In this document: positions 54,436-63,233 of the stretch, piece by piece
Layout of the letters: the number at the start of each line of letters is the position of its first letter
Position numbering within the stretch: the first letter of the stretch is position 1
Source of the DNA: Nocardia vulneris
GTDB taxonomy: Bacteria; Actinomycetota; Actinomycetes; Mycobacteriales; Mycobacteriaceae
Assembly (NCBI RefSeq): GCF_001613425.1
Contig: NZ_BDCI01000002.1
Coordinates: 434,001 to 498,000 of the forward strand
DNA length: 64,000 nt
Direction of reading: 5' to 3'
The notes under the pieces: generated by a model
Databases searched by the model: none
Told to the model about the DNA's origin: nothing
What the model saw: the letters and a program-made list of their open reading frames with translations, nothing else
Position numbers and translations under genes: made by a program

Positions 54436-55392
54436 CTATCGCGCTTCGGCGCGGGTGGTGGCGAAGCGGCGTTTGAACTCGGTGGGGGTGATGCCGAGGT
54501 GGCGGGCGAAGACGCGGCGCAGGGTTTCGTCGCTGCCGAGGCCGCTGCGCCGGGCGGCGGCGGTGATGGTGTGGCCTTCCAGGAGCAGCTGCTGGGCACG
54601 GTCGAGGCGGGTCCGTTCGATCCAGCGGGCCGGGGTGGTGCCGAGTTCCGCGTGGAAGAGGCGGGTGAGCTGACGGGTGCTCAGCGCGGTCGCCGCGGCG
54701 AGGGTGTCGAGGGAATGGGTTGCGGCGGGGTCGGCCAGGACGGCATCCAGCGCGGCGCGCAGGGTTGCGGTGCGAGGTCGCGGGGAATCCAAGGCCGCGG
54801 AGAATTGGGATTGCCCGCCCGGCCTTTGCATGAACACGACCAGCTCCCGCGCGATCGCACGCGCGACGTCGGGGCCGTGATCGTGTTCTACCAGCGCGAG
54901 CGCCATATCGATGCCGGCGCTGACGCCCGCCGAGGTGAGGTAGCGGCCGTCCCTGATGTGCAGCGCGTCCGGTACGACCTCGATCCGCGGGTAGCGGCGC
55001 GCGAGGATGGGCGCTTGCCGCCAGTGCGTGGTGGCCCGGCGGTCGTCGAGAAAACCGAGTTCGGCCAGGACGAAGGCGCCGGTGCACACCGCGGCGACTC
55101 GGCTCGCCAGGTCGGCGAGAAGGCTTGTGGTGCCCAATATTTCATCGTCGATGGGCGCGTAGGCGAGCGAGCCGCTGCCGGGCACGATGAGGGTATCGAT
55201 CGCGTCCACGTCGGCGACCGCGGTGGTGGCCAGAGTTATGTTCGCGGCGGTCGTGATCAGTCCGCCGCGCGCGGAGATCAGTACCGATTCGTACAGGTGG
55301 TCCACGCCCGCGGTGTGCAGGACCTCGACCGGCCCGGTGACGTCGAGGAGGGTGACCTGGTCGAAGACGAGGACGCCGACCCGATGCGTCAT
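54436..55392 (-). CDS. GlxA-type regulator (DJ-1/PfpI domain plus AraC HTH)
   Basis: 318 residues. Residues 1-185 are a DJ-1/PfpI-like amidotransferase-fold sensor (VGVLVFDQVTLLDVTGPVEV, then AAVCTGAFVLAELGFLDDRRATTHW with the elbow cysteine). Residues 215-315 are an AraC HTH pair ending TPTEFKRRF. Ligand-binding rather than catalysis is typical of this group. It diverges from the HD-domain gene, a common arrangement in actinomycetes, which suggests that it regulates that gene. Confidence 0.9.
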   Translation of the reverse strand: MTHRVGVLVFDQVTLLDVTGPVEVLHTAGVDHLYESVLISARGGLITTAANITLATTAVADVDAIDTLIVPGSGSLAYAPIDDEILGTTSLLADLASRVAAVCTGAFVLAELGFLDDRRATTHWRQAPILARRYPRIEVVPDALHIRDGRYLTSAGVSAGIDMALALVEHDHGPDVARAIARELVVFMQRPGGQSQFSAALDSPRPRTATLRAALDAVLADPAATHSLDTLAAATALSTRQLTRLFHAELGTTPARWIERTRLDRAQQLLLEGHTITAAARRSGLGSDETLRRVFARHLGITPTEFKRRFATTRAEAR

Positions 55393-55485
55393 GTCCGAAT
55401 CTGTGGTTCAGGTGTCCCGGATGACATGGCGGCAGTGTAGCGCGCCGCGGCATCGTGAGATGACGACGATACGAGGAGGAAAGCA

Positions 55486-56097
55486 ATGAGCGCGATCGAG
55501 TTGCCCGACGTCGACACGGTGACGGCGCGGGCCGCGCGCGAGGTGGCACGGCAGTACTGCTCGCCCTCGTTGTTCCATCACTCTGCGCGAGCGTTCCTCT
55601 GGGCGGCGTTGCTCGCGCAAGCGGAATCGATCACGGTCGACACAGAACTGCTCTATGTGGCGTCGATGTTCCACGACATCGGGCTGGTCGATGAATTCGA
55701 CAGCTACGCGGTCGATTTCGAAGATGCGGGCGGACATGTCGCCGCCGTGTTCGCCGCCGGCGCGGGCTGGTCCGAGCGGCGCAGGCGACGACTGCACGAG
55801 ATCATCGTCCGGCACATGTGGGACCACGTCGAGGTCGATCAGGATCCCGAAGGGCACCTGCTCGCCCGCTCGACCGGGCTCGATATCTCCGGGCGGGACG
55901 CCGAACTGATCCCGCTACCGGTGCGCGAGCAGGTCTTGACGCTCTGGCCACGACTGGAGCTGACCGACGAGTTCACCGATTGCTTCGACCGGCAGGCCGC
56001 GCGCAAGCCCCGCAGCACCGCCGCCGCGGCGATGCGAAACGGGTTGGCACGCAAGCTGCGTGACAACCCGCTTCAGCGCTGGACTACACCCGCTTGA
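55486..56097 (+). CDS. HD-domain hydrolase, cyanamide-hydratase-like
   Basis: 203 residues. The metal-binding pattern of HD proteins is seen as HHSARAF (31-37), MFHDIGL (61-67, the HD pair), AGGHVAAVF and RHMWDHV. The substrate is unknown; relatives include cyanamide hydratase-type and uncharacterised phosphohydrolases. AGGAGG lies five to six bases before ATG 55486. The last 14 bases overlap the convergent methyltransferase gene. Confidence 0.83.
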   Translation: MSAIELPDVDTVTARAAREVARQYCSPSLFHHSARAFLWAALLAQAESITVDTELLYVASMFHDIGLVDEFDSYAVDFEDAGGHVAAVFAAGAGWSERRRRRLHEIIVRHMWDHVEVDQDPEGHLLARSTGLDISGRDAELIPLPVREQVLTLWPRLELTDEFTDCFDRQAARKPRSTAAAAMRNGLARKLRDNPLQRWTTPA

Positions 56098-56797
56098 CCT
56101 CCAGCAGCCAGACCGGCAGCAACATCCCGTCCTCGCCCTCGAACTCCGGGAAGAGTTCTTCACCGAGCAGATCCCAGAAGGCTTGCGGCGGCTTGAGTGC
56201 GGAGATCTTGTCCCGCCGCAGTTCGAGGATCTCCCACGCCGGGGCGCAGAAAACCGCCCGATATTCTTCCTCGCCGAGCGTGTACGGAGCGTAGGTGTCA
56301 CTGCCCGGAGACTTGGCGAAGCAGAATTGGATCAACCGGCCACCCGGGCGCAGCACGCGCACCAGTGCGTCCCAGTGCGCTTTGCGCTGCTGTTCGTCGA
56401 GACAGTGCACGAGCGCGCTGCTCACGACCGTGTCGAACGATCCCTCGTAACCGCTGAGCACAGTCACGTCCGCGACGTCGAACGTGGCCGTCACGTTGCG
56501 CTCGGCCGCGAGGTCGCGGGCCTTGCCGATCACCGTCGGCGAGATATCCACGCCCGTCACGCGATAGCCCAGTTCGGCCAGATAGACCGCGGTATCACCA
56601 CGGCCGCACCCGACGTCGAGCACGTCACCCTGCACGTGCCCGGCACGCTCGAGCTCGACCAGAATCGGTTGCGGCTTGTCGATCTCCCACGGCAGCTTCT
56701 CCATGACCACACCCGGGCCGAGAACCCCGGTGGCGTAAGCCTCCTCGAAATCGACCTTTGTCGGATCCATAGCCAGTTTTGCGTTACCTTCGGTCAC
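56084..56797 (-). CDS. Class I SAM-dependent methyltransferase
   Basis: 237 residues from GTG 56797. The SAM motif is VLDVGCGRGDTAVYLAELG (about 59), with VTGVDIS and FDTVVSSALVHCL in the usual order, and the N-terminal FEEAYATG resembles thiol/thiopurine methyltransferase-like enzymes. An in-frame GTG at 56806 is possible, but AGGTGAAGGG then abuts it; that site fits GTG 56797 better. The substrate is not predictable. Confidence 0.82.
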   Translation of the reverse strand: MTEGNAKLAMDPTKVDFEEAYATGVLGPGVVMEKLPWEIDKPQPILVELERAGHVQGDVLDVGCGRGDTAVYLAELGYRVTGVDISPTVIGKARDLAAERNVTATFDVADVTVLSGYEGSFDTVVSSALVHCLDEQQRKAHWDALVRVLRPGGRLIQFCFAKSPGSDTYAPYTLGEEEYRAVFCAPAWEILELRRDKISALKPPQAFWDLLGEELFPEFEGEDGMLLPVWLLEVKRV

Positions 56798-57034
56798 GAC
56801 GACCACCCCTTCACCTAGTTACGAATTCAACACTCGAACCATATCCAGAACGGAGCGGTGGCGAATGCAGCCGCGACGGACTCTGTCACCTCTCGCGAAT
56901 TCCGTACGCTAATTCGTCACTGGCCGAAACCCTATGCACACCAACACATCTGCGGTGACCTGCATTTTCGCTCAGGGGCCTTGACAAAGCACAATTCGGC
57001 TGCACCCATTTTCGGCGGCTATTTCGAGCCCGGG

Positions 57035-57904
57035 CTAACCGCGCAGGGTGGCGAGCACCTGGCGCGCTTGGTTTTGCGCGCCGAGTGCGTTCGGATGCAC
57101 CGGCGCCGCCAGGTCGGTGGGGACGGGACCTTCGAGCCATTTCGTGCCCGGCGCTTGGCACATGTCATGGCCGATACTGCTGGTGTAGGTGTCCACGTAC
57201 GTCGCGCTGTGTTTCGCCGCCTGCTCCGCGAGTACCCGGTTGAGCAGCTTGGCGCCGTCTCGCAAGAACGGCACGTCACCATCGGAGATCGGCACGATCG
57301 GCCAGCAGCCCGGGCCGGTCTCGGGCAACAGCGCCGGATAGCCGACCAGCAGCACCTTCGCCTTCGGCGACCGGGCGCGGATACCGTCCAGCACCGCAGC
57401 GACTTCGGGACCGATGGCGCGGATCTGCTCGGCCATCCGATTCGTGCCGTCCTGGGTGTAGTAGTCCTTGCACGGCGAACCGTGCGGTACCGACGCGCCG
57501 CGCACCGCGCACCGGAACATGATTTCGAAGCCGGGCACATCGTTACCGCCCAGGCCGAGCGTCACCAACGTCGTGTCCGGCCGCAACGCGGCGAACTGCG
57601 GTGGATTCCCCGCCGGGAGCTGCGTGCCGGTCATGTCGCCGGTGGTCGCCCCGGCACAGCTGACATCGGTGAACGACTTCGGTTTCACCGCTGCCGCAAC
57701 GAGATTCGGGTAGTTCCGGCTGGACCTGACGCAGCGCACGTCGGCCACCGGCAAGAACGATCCCGAGGTATAGGAATCACCGAGCGAAACGTAAGACGAG
57801 TAAGCGGGCGCAGCCGCGTCCGGGGCAGCCGAAACCGCCGGAGCGGCAACGGTACCCGCGACGAGGGCGAGCAGAAGAGACAGGAATGCTGGTTGCTTGA
57901 ACAT
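57035..57904 (-). CDS. Secreted SGNH/GDSL-type lipase/esterase
   Basis: 289 residues. The Sec signal has cleavage near residue 26 (APAVSA). Block I SLGDSYTSG holds the nucleophile Ser44, block III is GLGGNDVPGF, and the C-terminal HPN supplies the catalytic histidine. Paired cysteines are typical of secreted actinobacterial members of this family. ATG 57904 is preferred because GGGAG lies eight bases upstream; the frame extends 29 codons further without a ribosome site. It diverges from the TetR gene, with a shared operator between them. Confidence 0.87.
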   Translation of the reverse strand: MFKQPAFLSLLLALVAGTVAAPAVSAAPDAAAPAYSSYVSLGDSYTSGSFLPVADVRCVRSSRNYPNLVAAAVKPKSFTDVSCAGATTGDMTGTQLPAGNPPQFAALRPDTTLVTLGLGGNDVPGFEIMFRCAVRGASVPHGSPCKDYYTQDGTNRMAEQIRAIGPEVAAVLDGIRARSPKAKVLLVGYPALLPETGPGCWPIVPISDGDVPFLRDGAKLLNRVLAEQAAKHSATYVDTYTSSIGHDMCQAPGTKWLEGPVPTDLAAPVHPNALGAQNQARQVLATLRG

Positions 57905-57959
57905 CGAATTCTCCCGTGCAATCCAGAGTGAATTGGCCATGGCGTGCCATCCGCCAGAC

Positions 57960-57985
57960 TGGGACACTTGATCAATGGTGTCCCA
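57960..57985. promoter_or_regulatory. TetR-type operator, 8-bp inverted repeat
   Basis: TGGGACAC (57960-57967) and GTGTCCCA (57978-57985) are perfect inverted arms around a 10-base spacer that contains TTGATCAA. The site lies between the divergent GDSL lipase and TetR genes, 56 bases from the lipase start, so control of both genes by the TetR protein is likely. Confidence 0.7.
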
Positions 57986-57993
57986 TGCCACAC

Positions 57994-57999
57994 TAGAAT
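57994..57999 (+). promoter_or_regulatory. Candidate -10 TAGAAT for a leaderless tetR transcript
   Basis: TAGAAT ends five bases before ATG 58005 (two before ATG 58002), placing the transcription start at the ATG pair. The upstream operator would occlude this promoter. Confidence 0.4.
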
Positions 58000-58004
58000 T
58001 GATG

Positions 58005-58571
58005 ATGCCGACACCGCTAGATTCCCCAGATCCCCAGTTGACCGCGTCGGATGCCGTGCTTCGCGTCGCGGTCGAAATGTTCCGGCGCGACGGCTGGATC
58101 GACGCCAGAGCACTGGCCGCCGCGGCCGGTATCGGCCGCTCGACGCTGTATCGGCGCTACGGTGATCGCAACCGGATCATCGGCGAGGCCATCTGGGCGA
58201 TCGCCACCGCCGGGTTCGAGGACATCCGCCGCGAATGCAGCGGCCAGGGCGCGGACGGTATCGCCGAAATGATCCGGCGCAGCCTGCATTTCGCGGCGGG
58301 ACACCCCGCCATGCGCACGTTCGTCGCGCAGCACACCGACACCGCGCTGCGGGTGCTCACCTCGCGTGATGGCGTCATCCAGCGCCGCTTCGTCGCCACC
58401 TTCGCCCAACTCATCCGCGACGACGTCGGCGAATTCGACGATATCGACACGCACTCCCTCGCCTACGCCGTCATCCGGATCGGCGAATCCTTCTACTTCC
58501 GTGAGCTGATCACCGGCGAGCCCGACGATATCGACGCCGCCGCCGCGGTAATCCGCCGCATGCTGAAATAG
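58005..58571 (+). CDS. TetR-family transcriptional regulator
   Basis: 188 residues from the second of two adjacent ATGs. The N-terminal HTH is AVEMFRRDGW to IGRSTLYRRYGDRN, and the C-terminal ligand-binding part looks QsdR-like. An in-frame ATG at 57975 lies inside the operator dyad and is unlikely to be used. It probably represses itself and the divergent secreted lipase. Confidence 0.85.
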   Translation: MPTPLDSPDPQLTASDAVLRVAVEMFRRDGWIDARALAAAAGIGRSTLYRRYGDRNRIIGEAIWAIATAGFEDIRRECSGQGADGIAEMIRRSLHFAAGHPAMRTFVAQHTDTALRVLTSRDGVIQRRFVATFAQLIRDDVGEFDDIDTHSLAYAVIRIGESFYFRELITGEPDDIDAAAAVIRRMLK

Positions 58572-58606
58572 GTGCTCGGCGAGGAGGTTTGGTGGGGGGG
58601 CGCGGT

Positions 58607-59599
58607 TCATGGTCCGTCGCGCGTCAGACGGGCCCATAGCGCGGGGCCGTCGGATTCGGTCGCGATGTGGCCGGTGCCGAACAGGATCGCTGCGAGGTCG
58701 TTGAGCACCCACAGGTGGTTCAGCGGGCCGACGCCGAACCAGGCGGAGAAGTCCACCTCGCCGGTCACCGCGGCCGAGGTGTCCAGCAGCGGGTTCCGCA
58801 GTGGCGAGATCGCCCCGGCGGAGATCGAGCCGACGAACGCGATGATGATCTGCGCGGCCTGCTCGTCGAGTTTCTCCGGCGAAACCCGTTCGTATCCCCA
58901 CTGGTTGCCCTTCGACGCTTGCGACGGCGGGCGCGTCAAACCGAGGGCGGTGAGGATCGGGCCGAAGCCGCGCGCGTTGCCGTAGCGGCAGTAGGAGTCC
59001 GCGCCGCAGGCCGACAAGGCCGAGACGGACGCGCCCGCGAACTCCGAGTCCCGGATGCGCTGCGCCAGCTCCCGTTCCGCCGCGTCGAGGCGGCGCGTCA
59101 CCGCCCGCGCGTGTTCCCGCCGGCCGGTCACCGCGCCCAGCGTGTCGAGTTCGTCTGCCAGCGAAGGTAATTCGGGTAGCAACACGACAGGTGCGATGGC
59201 GCCGAGTTTCGGCACGATCTCATCGCTGCCGGTGCGCGGCAGGCCGACGATGAGATCCGGGGCGGCCGCGGCGATCAGCTCCACATTGCCGGGCTCGATC
59301 AGTTGGACCCCGGCTTGTTCCAGGATCGCATAGGCGGCAGCGACGAAAGGATCGGTGGCGTACGAGTATTTTCCCGCGTGGACCGGAACCACGCCCAGCA
59401 CCAGGAGATTGAGCGCGGTCTGATAGTCCAACGCCAAGATTCCGGTGTCGGTGACGGGCACGGTGGTTGCGCCGTTCGCCGTTGCCACCGTGACCGTTTC
59501 GGCCGCCGGGCCGGGCCCGGGCGGCACCGCGGTGGCGCAGGCGGCGAACGGCACGATCGCTGCGAGCAGCAGCACGACGCAGAGGCGACGCCGCATCAT
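58607..59599 (-). CDS. Iron-siderophore ABC transporter substrate-binding lipoprotein
   Basis: 330 residues. The signal ends at the lipobox FAAC with lipidated Cys21. The FecB/FepB-like periplasmic-binding fold is seen in TGILALDYQTALNLLVLGVVPV, PDLIVGLPR, KLGAIAPVVLL and the C-terminal LNDLAAILFG. It should bind a ferric siderophore at the outer face of the membrane. ATG 59599 overlaps the upstream transporter TGA, so it is the third gene of a coupled uptake operon. Confidence 0.87.
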   Translation of the reverse strand: MMRRRLCVVLLLAAIVPFAACATAVPPGPGPAAETVTVATANGATTVPVTDTGILALDYQTALNLLVLGVVPVHAGKYSYATDPFVAAAYAILEQAGVQLIEPGNVELIAAAAPDLIVGLPRTGSDEIVPKLGAIAPVVLLPELPSLADELDTLGAVTGRREHARAVTRRLDAAERELAQRIRDSEFAGASVSALSACGADSYCRYGNARGFGPILTALGLTRPPSQASKGNQWGYERVSPEKLDEQAAQIIIAFVGSISAGAISPLRNPLLDTSAAVTGEVDFSAWFGVGPLNHLWVLNDLAAILFGTGHIATESDGPALWARLTRDGP

Positions 59600-61338
59600 C
59601 GGTGGCTCGCTATGCGCCAGTGCCGGGCTCGCTCGTACTGGTCACTGAGCCGCGCGAAGGCGCCGCCCGTGCGCAAAAGTTCTGCGGGCGTGCCGCTTTC
59701 GACCACGCGGCCGTCGTCGAGCGCCACCACGCAATCGGCGGCGGCCAGGGTGGCGGGCCGGTGTGCGATCACGATCACGGTACGGTCGGGATCCGCGCCC
59801 AGGTTGGCGATCGCCTGCGTGATCGCGGCCTCGTTCTCCGGATCGAGCGCGGAACCGGCCTCGTCGACGAGCACGATGCGCGCCCGCTTCAGGATCGCCC
59901 TGGCGATCGCGACGCGCTGGCGCTCACCGCCGGACAGCTGCGCACCCGCTTCCCCCACGCGCGTCTGCCAGCCGTCGGGCAGGCGCTCGATCACCTCGTC
60001 CAGGCGCGCGGCGGCGGCCGCGGCGGCGAGTTCGTCCCAGGTCGCCGCCGGATGCGCCAAACGCAGGTTGTGCTCGATGGTGTCGTCGAACAGATAGACG
60101 TCCTGGAAGACGATGGCGATCTCGTCGAGCAGGGCGGCCGGGTCCAGTTCGCGGACATCGACTCCGCCCACCAGTACCTGCCCCGCGTCGACGTCGAAGA
60201 ACCGGGCGATGAGCCGGGTCACCGTCGTCTTGCCCGAGCCGGAGGGACCGACCAGCGCGGTGATGGTGCCGGGCGCGAACCGCATCGACGCCGTACGCAG
60301 TGCCGGGGCCGCGCCGCCGGGATAGGTGAAACCGACTCGGACGAACTCGATTTCGGCCGATTCGAGAGTCGTCTTCGGGGCGTCGGGCACCGGCAGCGTA
60401 GGCGTGGCCAGCAATCCTTCCAGCCGGGTGATCTTGTTGGTGAGCGCGCGCAGCGCACCGATGAGGTCGATCAGATTGCCGAGCGGTTGTAAGAACCGGG
60501 CGGCCAGCACCAGCAGCGCGATCGTCTCGGCGACCGTGTTGTGCCCGCTGAGCATCAGTTCGGCCGCGAGCGTCAGCACCGCGACGAATCCGGCCGCGAC
60601 CACCGCCGTGTAGCCGAAGAACGGCCGGCGGGCACGTCGCATGCCGTCGCGATAGGTCTCCCGATGATCCTCGAGCGCGGCCCGCATCCGTGGCGTGCCG
60701 TCGGCCTGGCCCGCGGCGCGCAGGACCGGTTGGGCCTGACCGAGTTCGATCGCCCGGCCGGCCACCGCGGTCGAGGCCCGTTCCAGCTCTGTCTCGGCGT
60801 CGGCGGCGACCCGCGCCGCATGCTGCAACGCCCATCCGGCGGCCAGCGCGATCGCGCACAGCAGCAGCGCCATTCGCCAGTCCACCAGGAAGGTCACCGC
60901 CACGATCGTCGCGGGCAGCAGGGTGGATGTGATGGCAGGCCCGCCGATCGTGACGGCCAGATGTGCGGCATCGCCCACGTCCGCGGTGACCCCGCGCGCG
61001 AGCCGCGCCTTGTGCTCGGCGGTGAACCAGCCCAGCGGCAGGGTACTCACGTGACGCATCAAACGCTTTCGGAGCTGCACGCCGAGCACGCCGCCCGCCG
61101 CGAAACCCACCGGCGTAGCCACGATGCTCAACACGGCGTAGGCAACGATGCCGAGCGCGCCGGCCACCAACCACGGTGTGGCCCCGGCGATATCGGGCTC
61201 GGGACGCACCACGGCGGCCAGGATCGGCACGAGCAGGCCGAGCAGCAGTCCTTGGAGCACCGCCTGCGCCGCCGTGAGCAACCACAGCCGAGCCAGCAGC
61301 CGCGGATCCGGCCACAACCGGTACAACCGGCGAATCAT
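59596..61338 (-). CDS. ABC half-transporter, IrtB-like (siderophore import)
   Basis: 580 residues. The N-terminal six-helix exporter-fold membrane domain is followed by a complete ATPase: Walker A GPSGSGKTT (about 366), signature LSGGERQR (about 468) and the HRPATLAAADC switch. ATG 61338 overlaps the TGA of the preceding ABC gene, and an in-frame upstream extension to 61365 is ignored for that reason. Exporter-fold heterodimers of this kind import mycobactin-type siderophores in mycobacteria; pairing with the next gene and with a binding lipoprotein supports import. Confidence 0.85.
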   Translation of the reverse strand: MIRRLYRLWPDPRLLARLWLLTAAQAVLQGLLLGLLVPILAAVVRPEPDIAGATPWLVAGALGIVAYAVLSIVATPVGFAAGGVLGVQLRKRLMRHVSTLPLGWFTAEHKARLARGVTADVGDAAHLAVTIGGPAITSTLLPATIVAVTFLVDWRMALLLCAIALAAGWALQHAARVAADAETELERASTAVAGRAIELGQAQPVLRAAGQADGTPRMRAALEDHRETYRDGMRRARRPFFGYTAVVAAGFVAVLTLAAELMLSGHNTVAETIALLVLAARFLQPLGNLIDLIGALRALTNKITRLEGLLATPTLPVPDAPKTTLESAEIEFVRVGFTYPGGAAPALRTASMRFAPGTITALVGPSGSGKTTVTRLIARFFDVDAGQVLVGGVDVRELDPAALLDEIAIVFQDVYLFDDTIEHNLRLAHPAATWDELAAAAAAARLDEVIERLPDGWQTRVGEAGAQLSGGERQRVAIARAILKRARIVLVDEAGSALDPENEAAITQAIANLGADPDRTVIVIAHRPATLAAADCVVALDDGRVVESGTPAELLRTGGAFARLSDQYERARHWRIASHR

Positions 61339-63125
61339 GCGAGTACCCCTTCCTGCGCGGCCCACATCCGCGCGTAAAGTCCACCGTGCCTGAGCAATTC
61401 GTCATGGCTGCCCTGCTCGACCAGCCGTCCGTGGTCGAGTACGAGGATCTGGTCCGCGCCGGCGATGGTGTGCAGCCGGTGCGCGATCACGATCACGGTC
61501 TTGCCGATCGCCAAGGCGGCCAGCGCATCCTGGACAGCGGCCTCGCTGTCGGGGTCGAGCGCGGCCGTCGCCTCGTCCAAGACGACGATGGGAGCCTCGG
61601 ACAGGATGGCGCGCGCGATCGTCAGGCGCTGGCGCTCACCGCCGGACAGTCCGCCGCCGCCCGCGTCGAGCAGCGTGTCGTAGCCCTGCGGCAGGCGTTC
61701 GATCACCTCGTGCACATGGGCGGCGGCCGCCGCGCGGCGCACCTGTGCGTCGTCGGCGTCGGGTCTGCCGATCCGGATGTTCTCCAGCACGCTGTCGCGC
61801 AACAGCGTTACGTCCTGGAACACCAACGACATCGAGGCGAGCAGCTCGGCCGACCGGATCGAACGCACATCGACCCCACCGATGCGGACCAGCCCCGCCG
61901 AGACGTCGTAGAACCGCGGCAGCAGGCTCGCCAGCGTCGTCTTGCCCGCACCCGACGGTCCCACGATCGCGGTCACCCGTCCGGGCGCGCAGACGGCGCT
62001 CACGTCTTCCACCGCGTTGGTCACGCCGTCGTAAGAGAAGGTGACGCCGTCGAATCCGACGCTGTACCCGCCCGGCGAGCGCGGCTCGGCCGGCTCGGGC
62101 AGGGGCGAACGAGCAAGCAGCCGTTCGATATTCGCCGCTCCCATCCGGCCCTTGCGGACCCCCTGGGTAGCCGACACCGCGGGCAGGATCGAGGCGGGCA
62201 GGCCGACCGCGACGACCAGGAACGCCACCAGATCCGCGACCGGGAGCGTGCCGCGGGCGACGAAGATCAGCCCGGCGGTGGCCACCGCCGCGAGAACCGC
62301 CATCTCCGAACCGAGCAAGCGCGACGCCGCCGAGCTGTAGCGCACCTCGTCGACCCAGTCCGCGAAGGCCTGCGCGTACTCCTCGACGGCGGCGTCGAAG
62401 CGGCGCAGCACCTGTCCCCCGGTGCCGAACGCCTTGACCACTTGAATCCCGTCGGCGTATTCCACGCCGGCGGCGCTGATGCGTCCCTCGGCGGCGATCA
62501 GCCGGTTCACATGGGTCGTCATCGACCGCATCGACACGCGGTAGCAGATCCCCATCACGGCGAGCACGCCCAGCGCGATCAGCGCCAGGACCGGATCGAC
62601 GAAGAACAGGTAGCCGGCCGCCACCACGGTCACCGTGGCCGCGGCGGTCAACTGCCCGAGCGCGTGCGCGATGACCTCGTGCATCTCTTCCAGATCACCG
62701 GTCATCGCGCGCTTGACCCGGCCCGAGCCCACGGCGCGAAACCAGCCCAGCGGCAGGGCACCCAGATGCCGCACGATCCGCACGCGCAGCTCGTGCAGAA
62801 TGGCCGCGTCCGCGTAGTGGCCGAGCCGGGAGGACTGCACGAACATCAGCAGCCACACCGCCGCGCCCGCGGCGCCGACACCGATCCAGGTCCGGACGGC
62901 CGCGTGCGGGTCGGCCGGGTCGTCGAGCATGACGCGGGCGATCTCGGCGACGGCGAGATAGGGCACCAGACCCGCCGCCGCGCCGAGCGCCGACATGAGT
63001 CCGCAGCCGATGAGATGCGGGCGCACCGGTGCCAGCAGCCGGGCCAGCGCACCGGGTTTCGCGAGTCCGGGTGGTCGGTCACCGTCAGCGGCGGGCGCCG
63101 CGCCGATGTTGGTTGCCGTGTCCAT
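61335..63125 (-). CDS. ABC half-transporter, IrtA-like without SIP domain
   Basis: 596 residues. The membrane domain (about 40-330) is followed by an ATPase with Walker A GPSGAGKTT (about 388), signature LSGGERQR (about 490) and HRLHTIAGADQ. The siderophore-interacting reductase domain found at the N-terminus of mycobacterial IrtA is absent. It is the first gene of the operon and starts 59 bases from an iron box. Iron-repressed ferric-siderophore uptake is the likely role; drug export is the alternative. Confidence 0.85.
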   Translation of the reverse strand: MDTATNIGAAPAADGDRPPGLAKPGALARLLAPVRPHLIGCGLMSALGAAAGLVPYLAVAEIARVMLDDPADPHAAVRTWIGVGAAGAAVWLLMFVQSSRLGHYADAAILHELRVRIVRHLGALPLGWFRAVGSGRVKRAMTGDLEEMHEVIAHALGQLTAAATVTVVAAGYLFFVDPVLALIALGVLAVMGICYRVSMRSMTTHVNRLIAAEGRISAAGVEYADGIQVVKAFGTGGQVLRRFDAAVEEYAQAFADWVDEVRYSSAASRLLGSEMAVLAAVATAGLIFVARGTLPVADLVAFLVVAVGLPASILPAVSATQGVRKGRMGAANIERLLARSPLPEPAEPRSPGGYSVGFDGVTFSYDGVTNAVEDVSAVCAPGRVTAIVGPSGAGKTTLASLLPRFYDVSAGLVRIGGVDVRSIRSAELLASMSLVFQDVTLLRDSVLENIRIGRPDADDAQVRRAAAAAHVHEVIERLPQGYDTLLDAGGGGLSGGERQRLTIARAILSEAPIVVLDEATAALDPDSEAAVQDALAALAIGKTVIVIAHRLHTIAGADQILVLDHGRLVEQGSHDELLRHGGLYARMWAAQEGVLA

Positions 63126-63183
63126 AGGTCTGTGTTCCTCCCAGGGTCGTCAGTGGTCGGCCGACCGGCGCAGATCCGCGTGC

Positions 63184-63202
63184 CAAGGTTTGCCTAACCT
63201 GT
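63184..63202. promoter_or_regulatory. IdeR/DmdR iron box between ABC operon and MerR gene
   Basis: CAAGGTTTGCCTAACCTGT matches the IdeR consensus TTAGGTTAGGCTAACCTAA at about 13 of 19 positions, including the inner AGGTT and CTAACCT half-sites. It lies in the divergent promoter region of the IrtA-like gene and the MerR gene, the expected place for iron repression of the uptake operon. Confidence 0.7.
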
Positions 63203-63233
63203 TCGCCACATGGTGGAACTTGAAGCCGACTTC

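Noticed and set aside
54436..56797. GlxA regulator, HD protein and methyltransferase as part of the lipopeptide system
   Set aside because: They are common accessory genes of actinomycetes with their own divergent or convergent arrangement, and nothing in sequence ties them to the NRPS.
56981..57010. TTGACA-type -35 on the plus strand between the methyltransferase and lipase genes
   Set aside because: No matching -10 at the right spacing and no plus-strand gene downstream.
56798..57034. A gene or RNA in the 237-base gap between the methyltransferase and lipase genes
   Set aside because: No frame with a start site, no tRNA-like fold and no strong hairpin was seen; it probably holds only the methyltransferase promoter.
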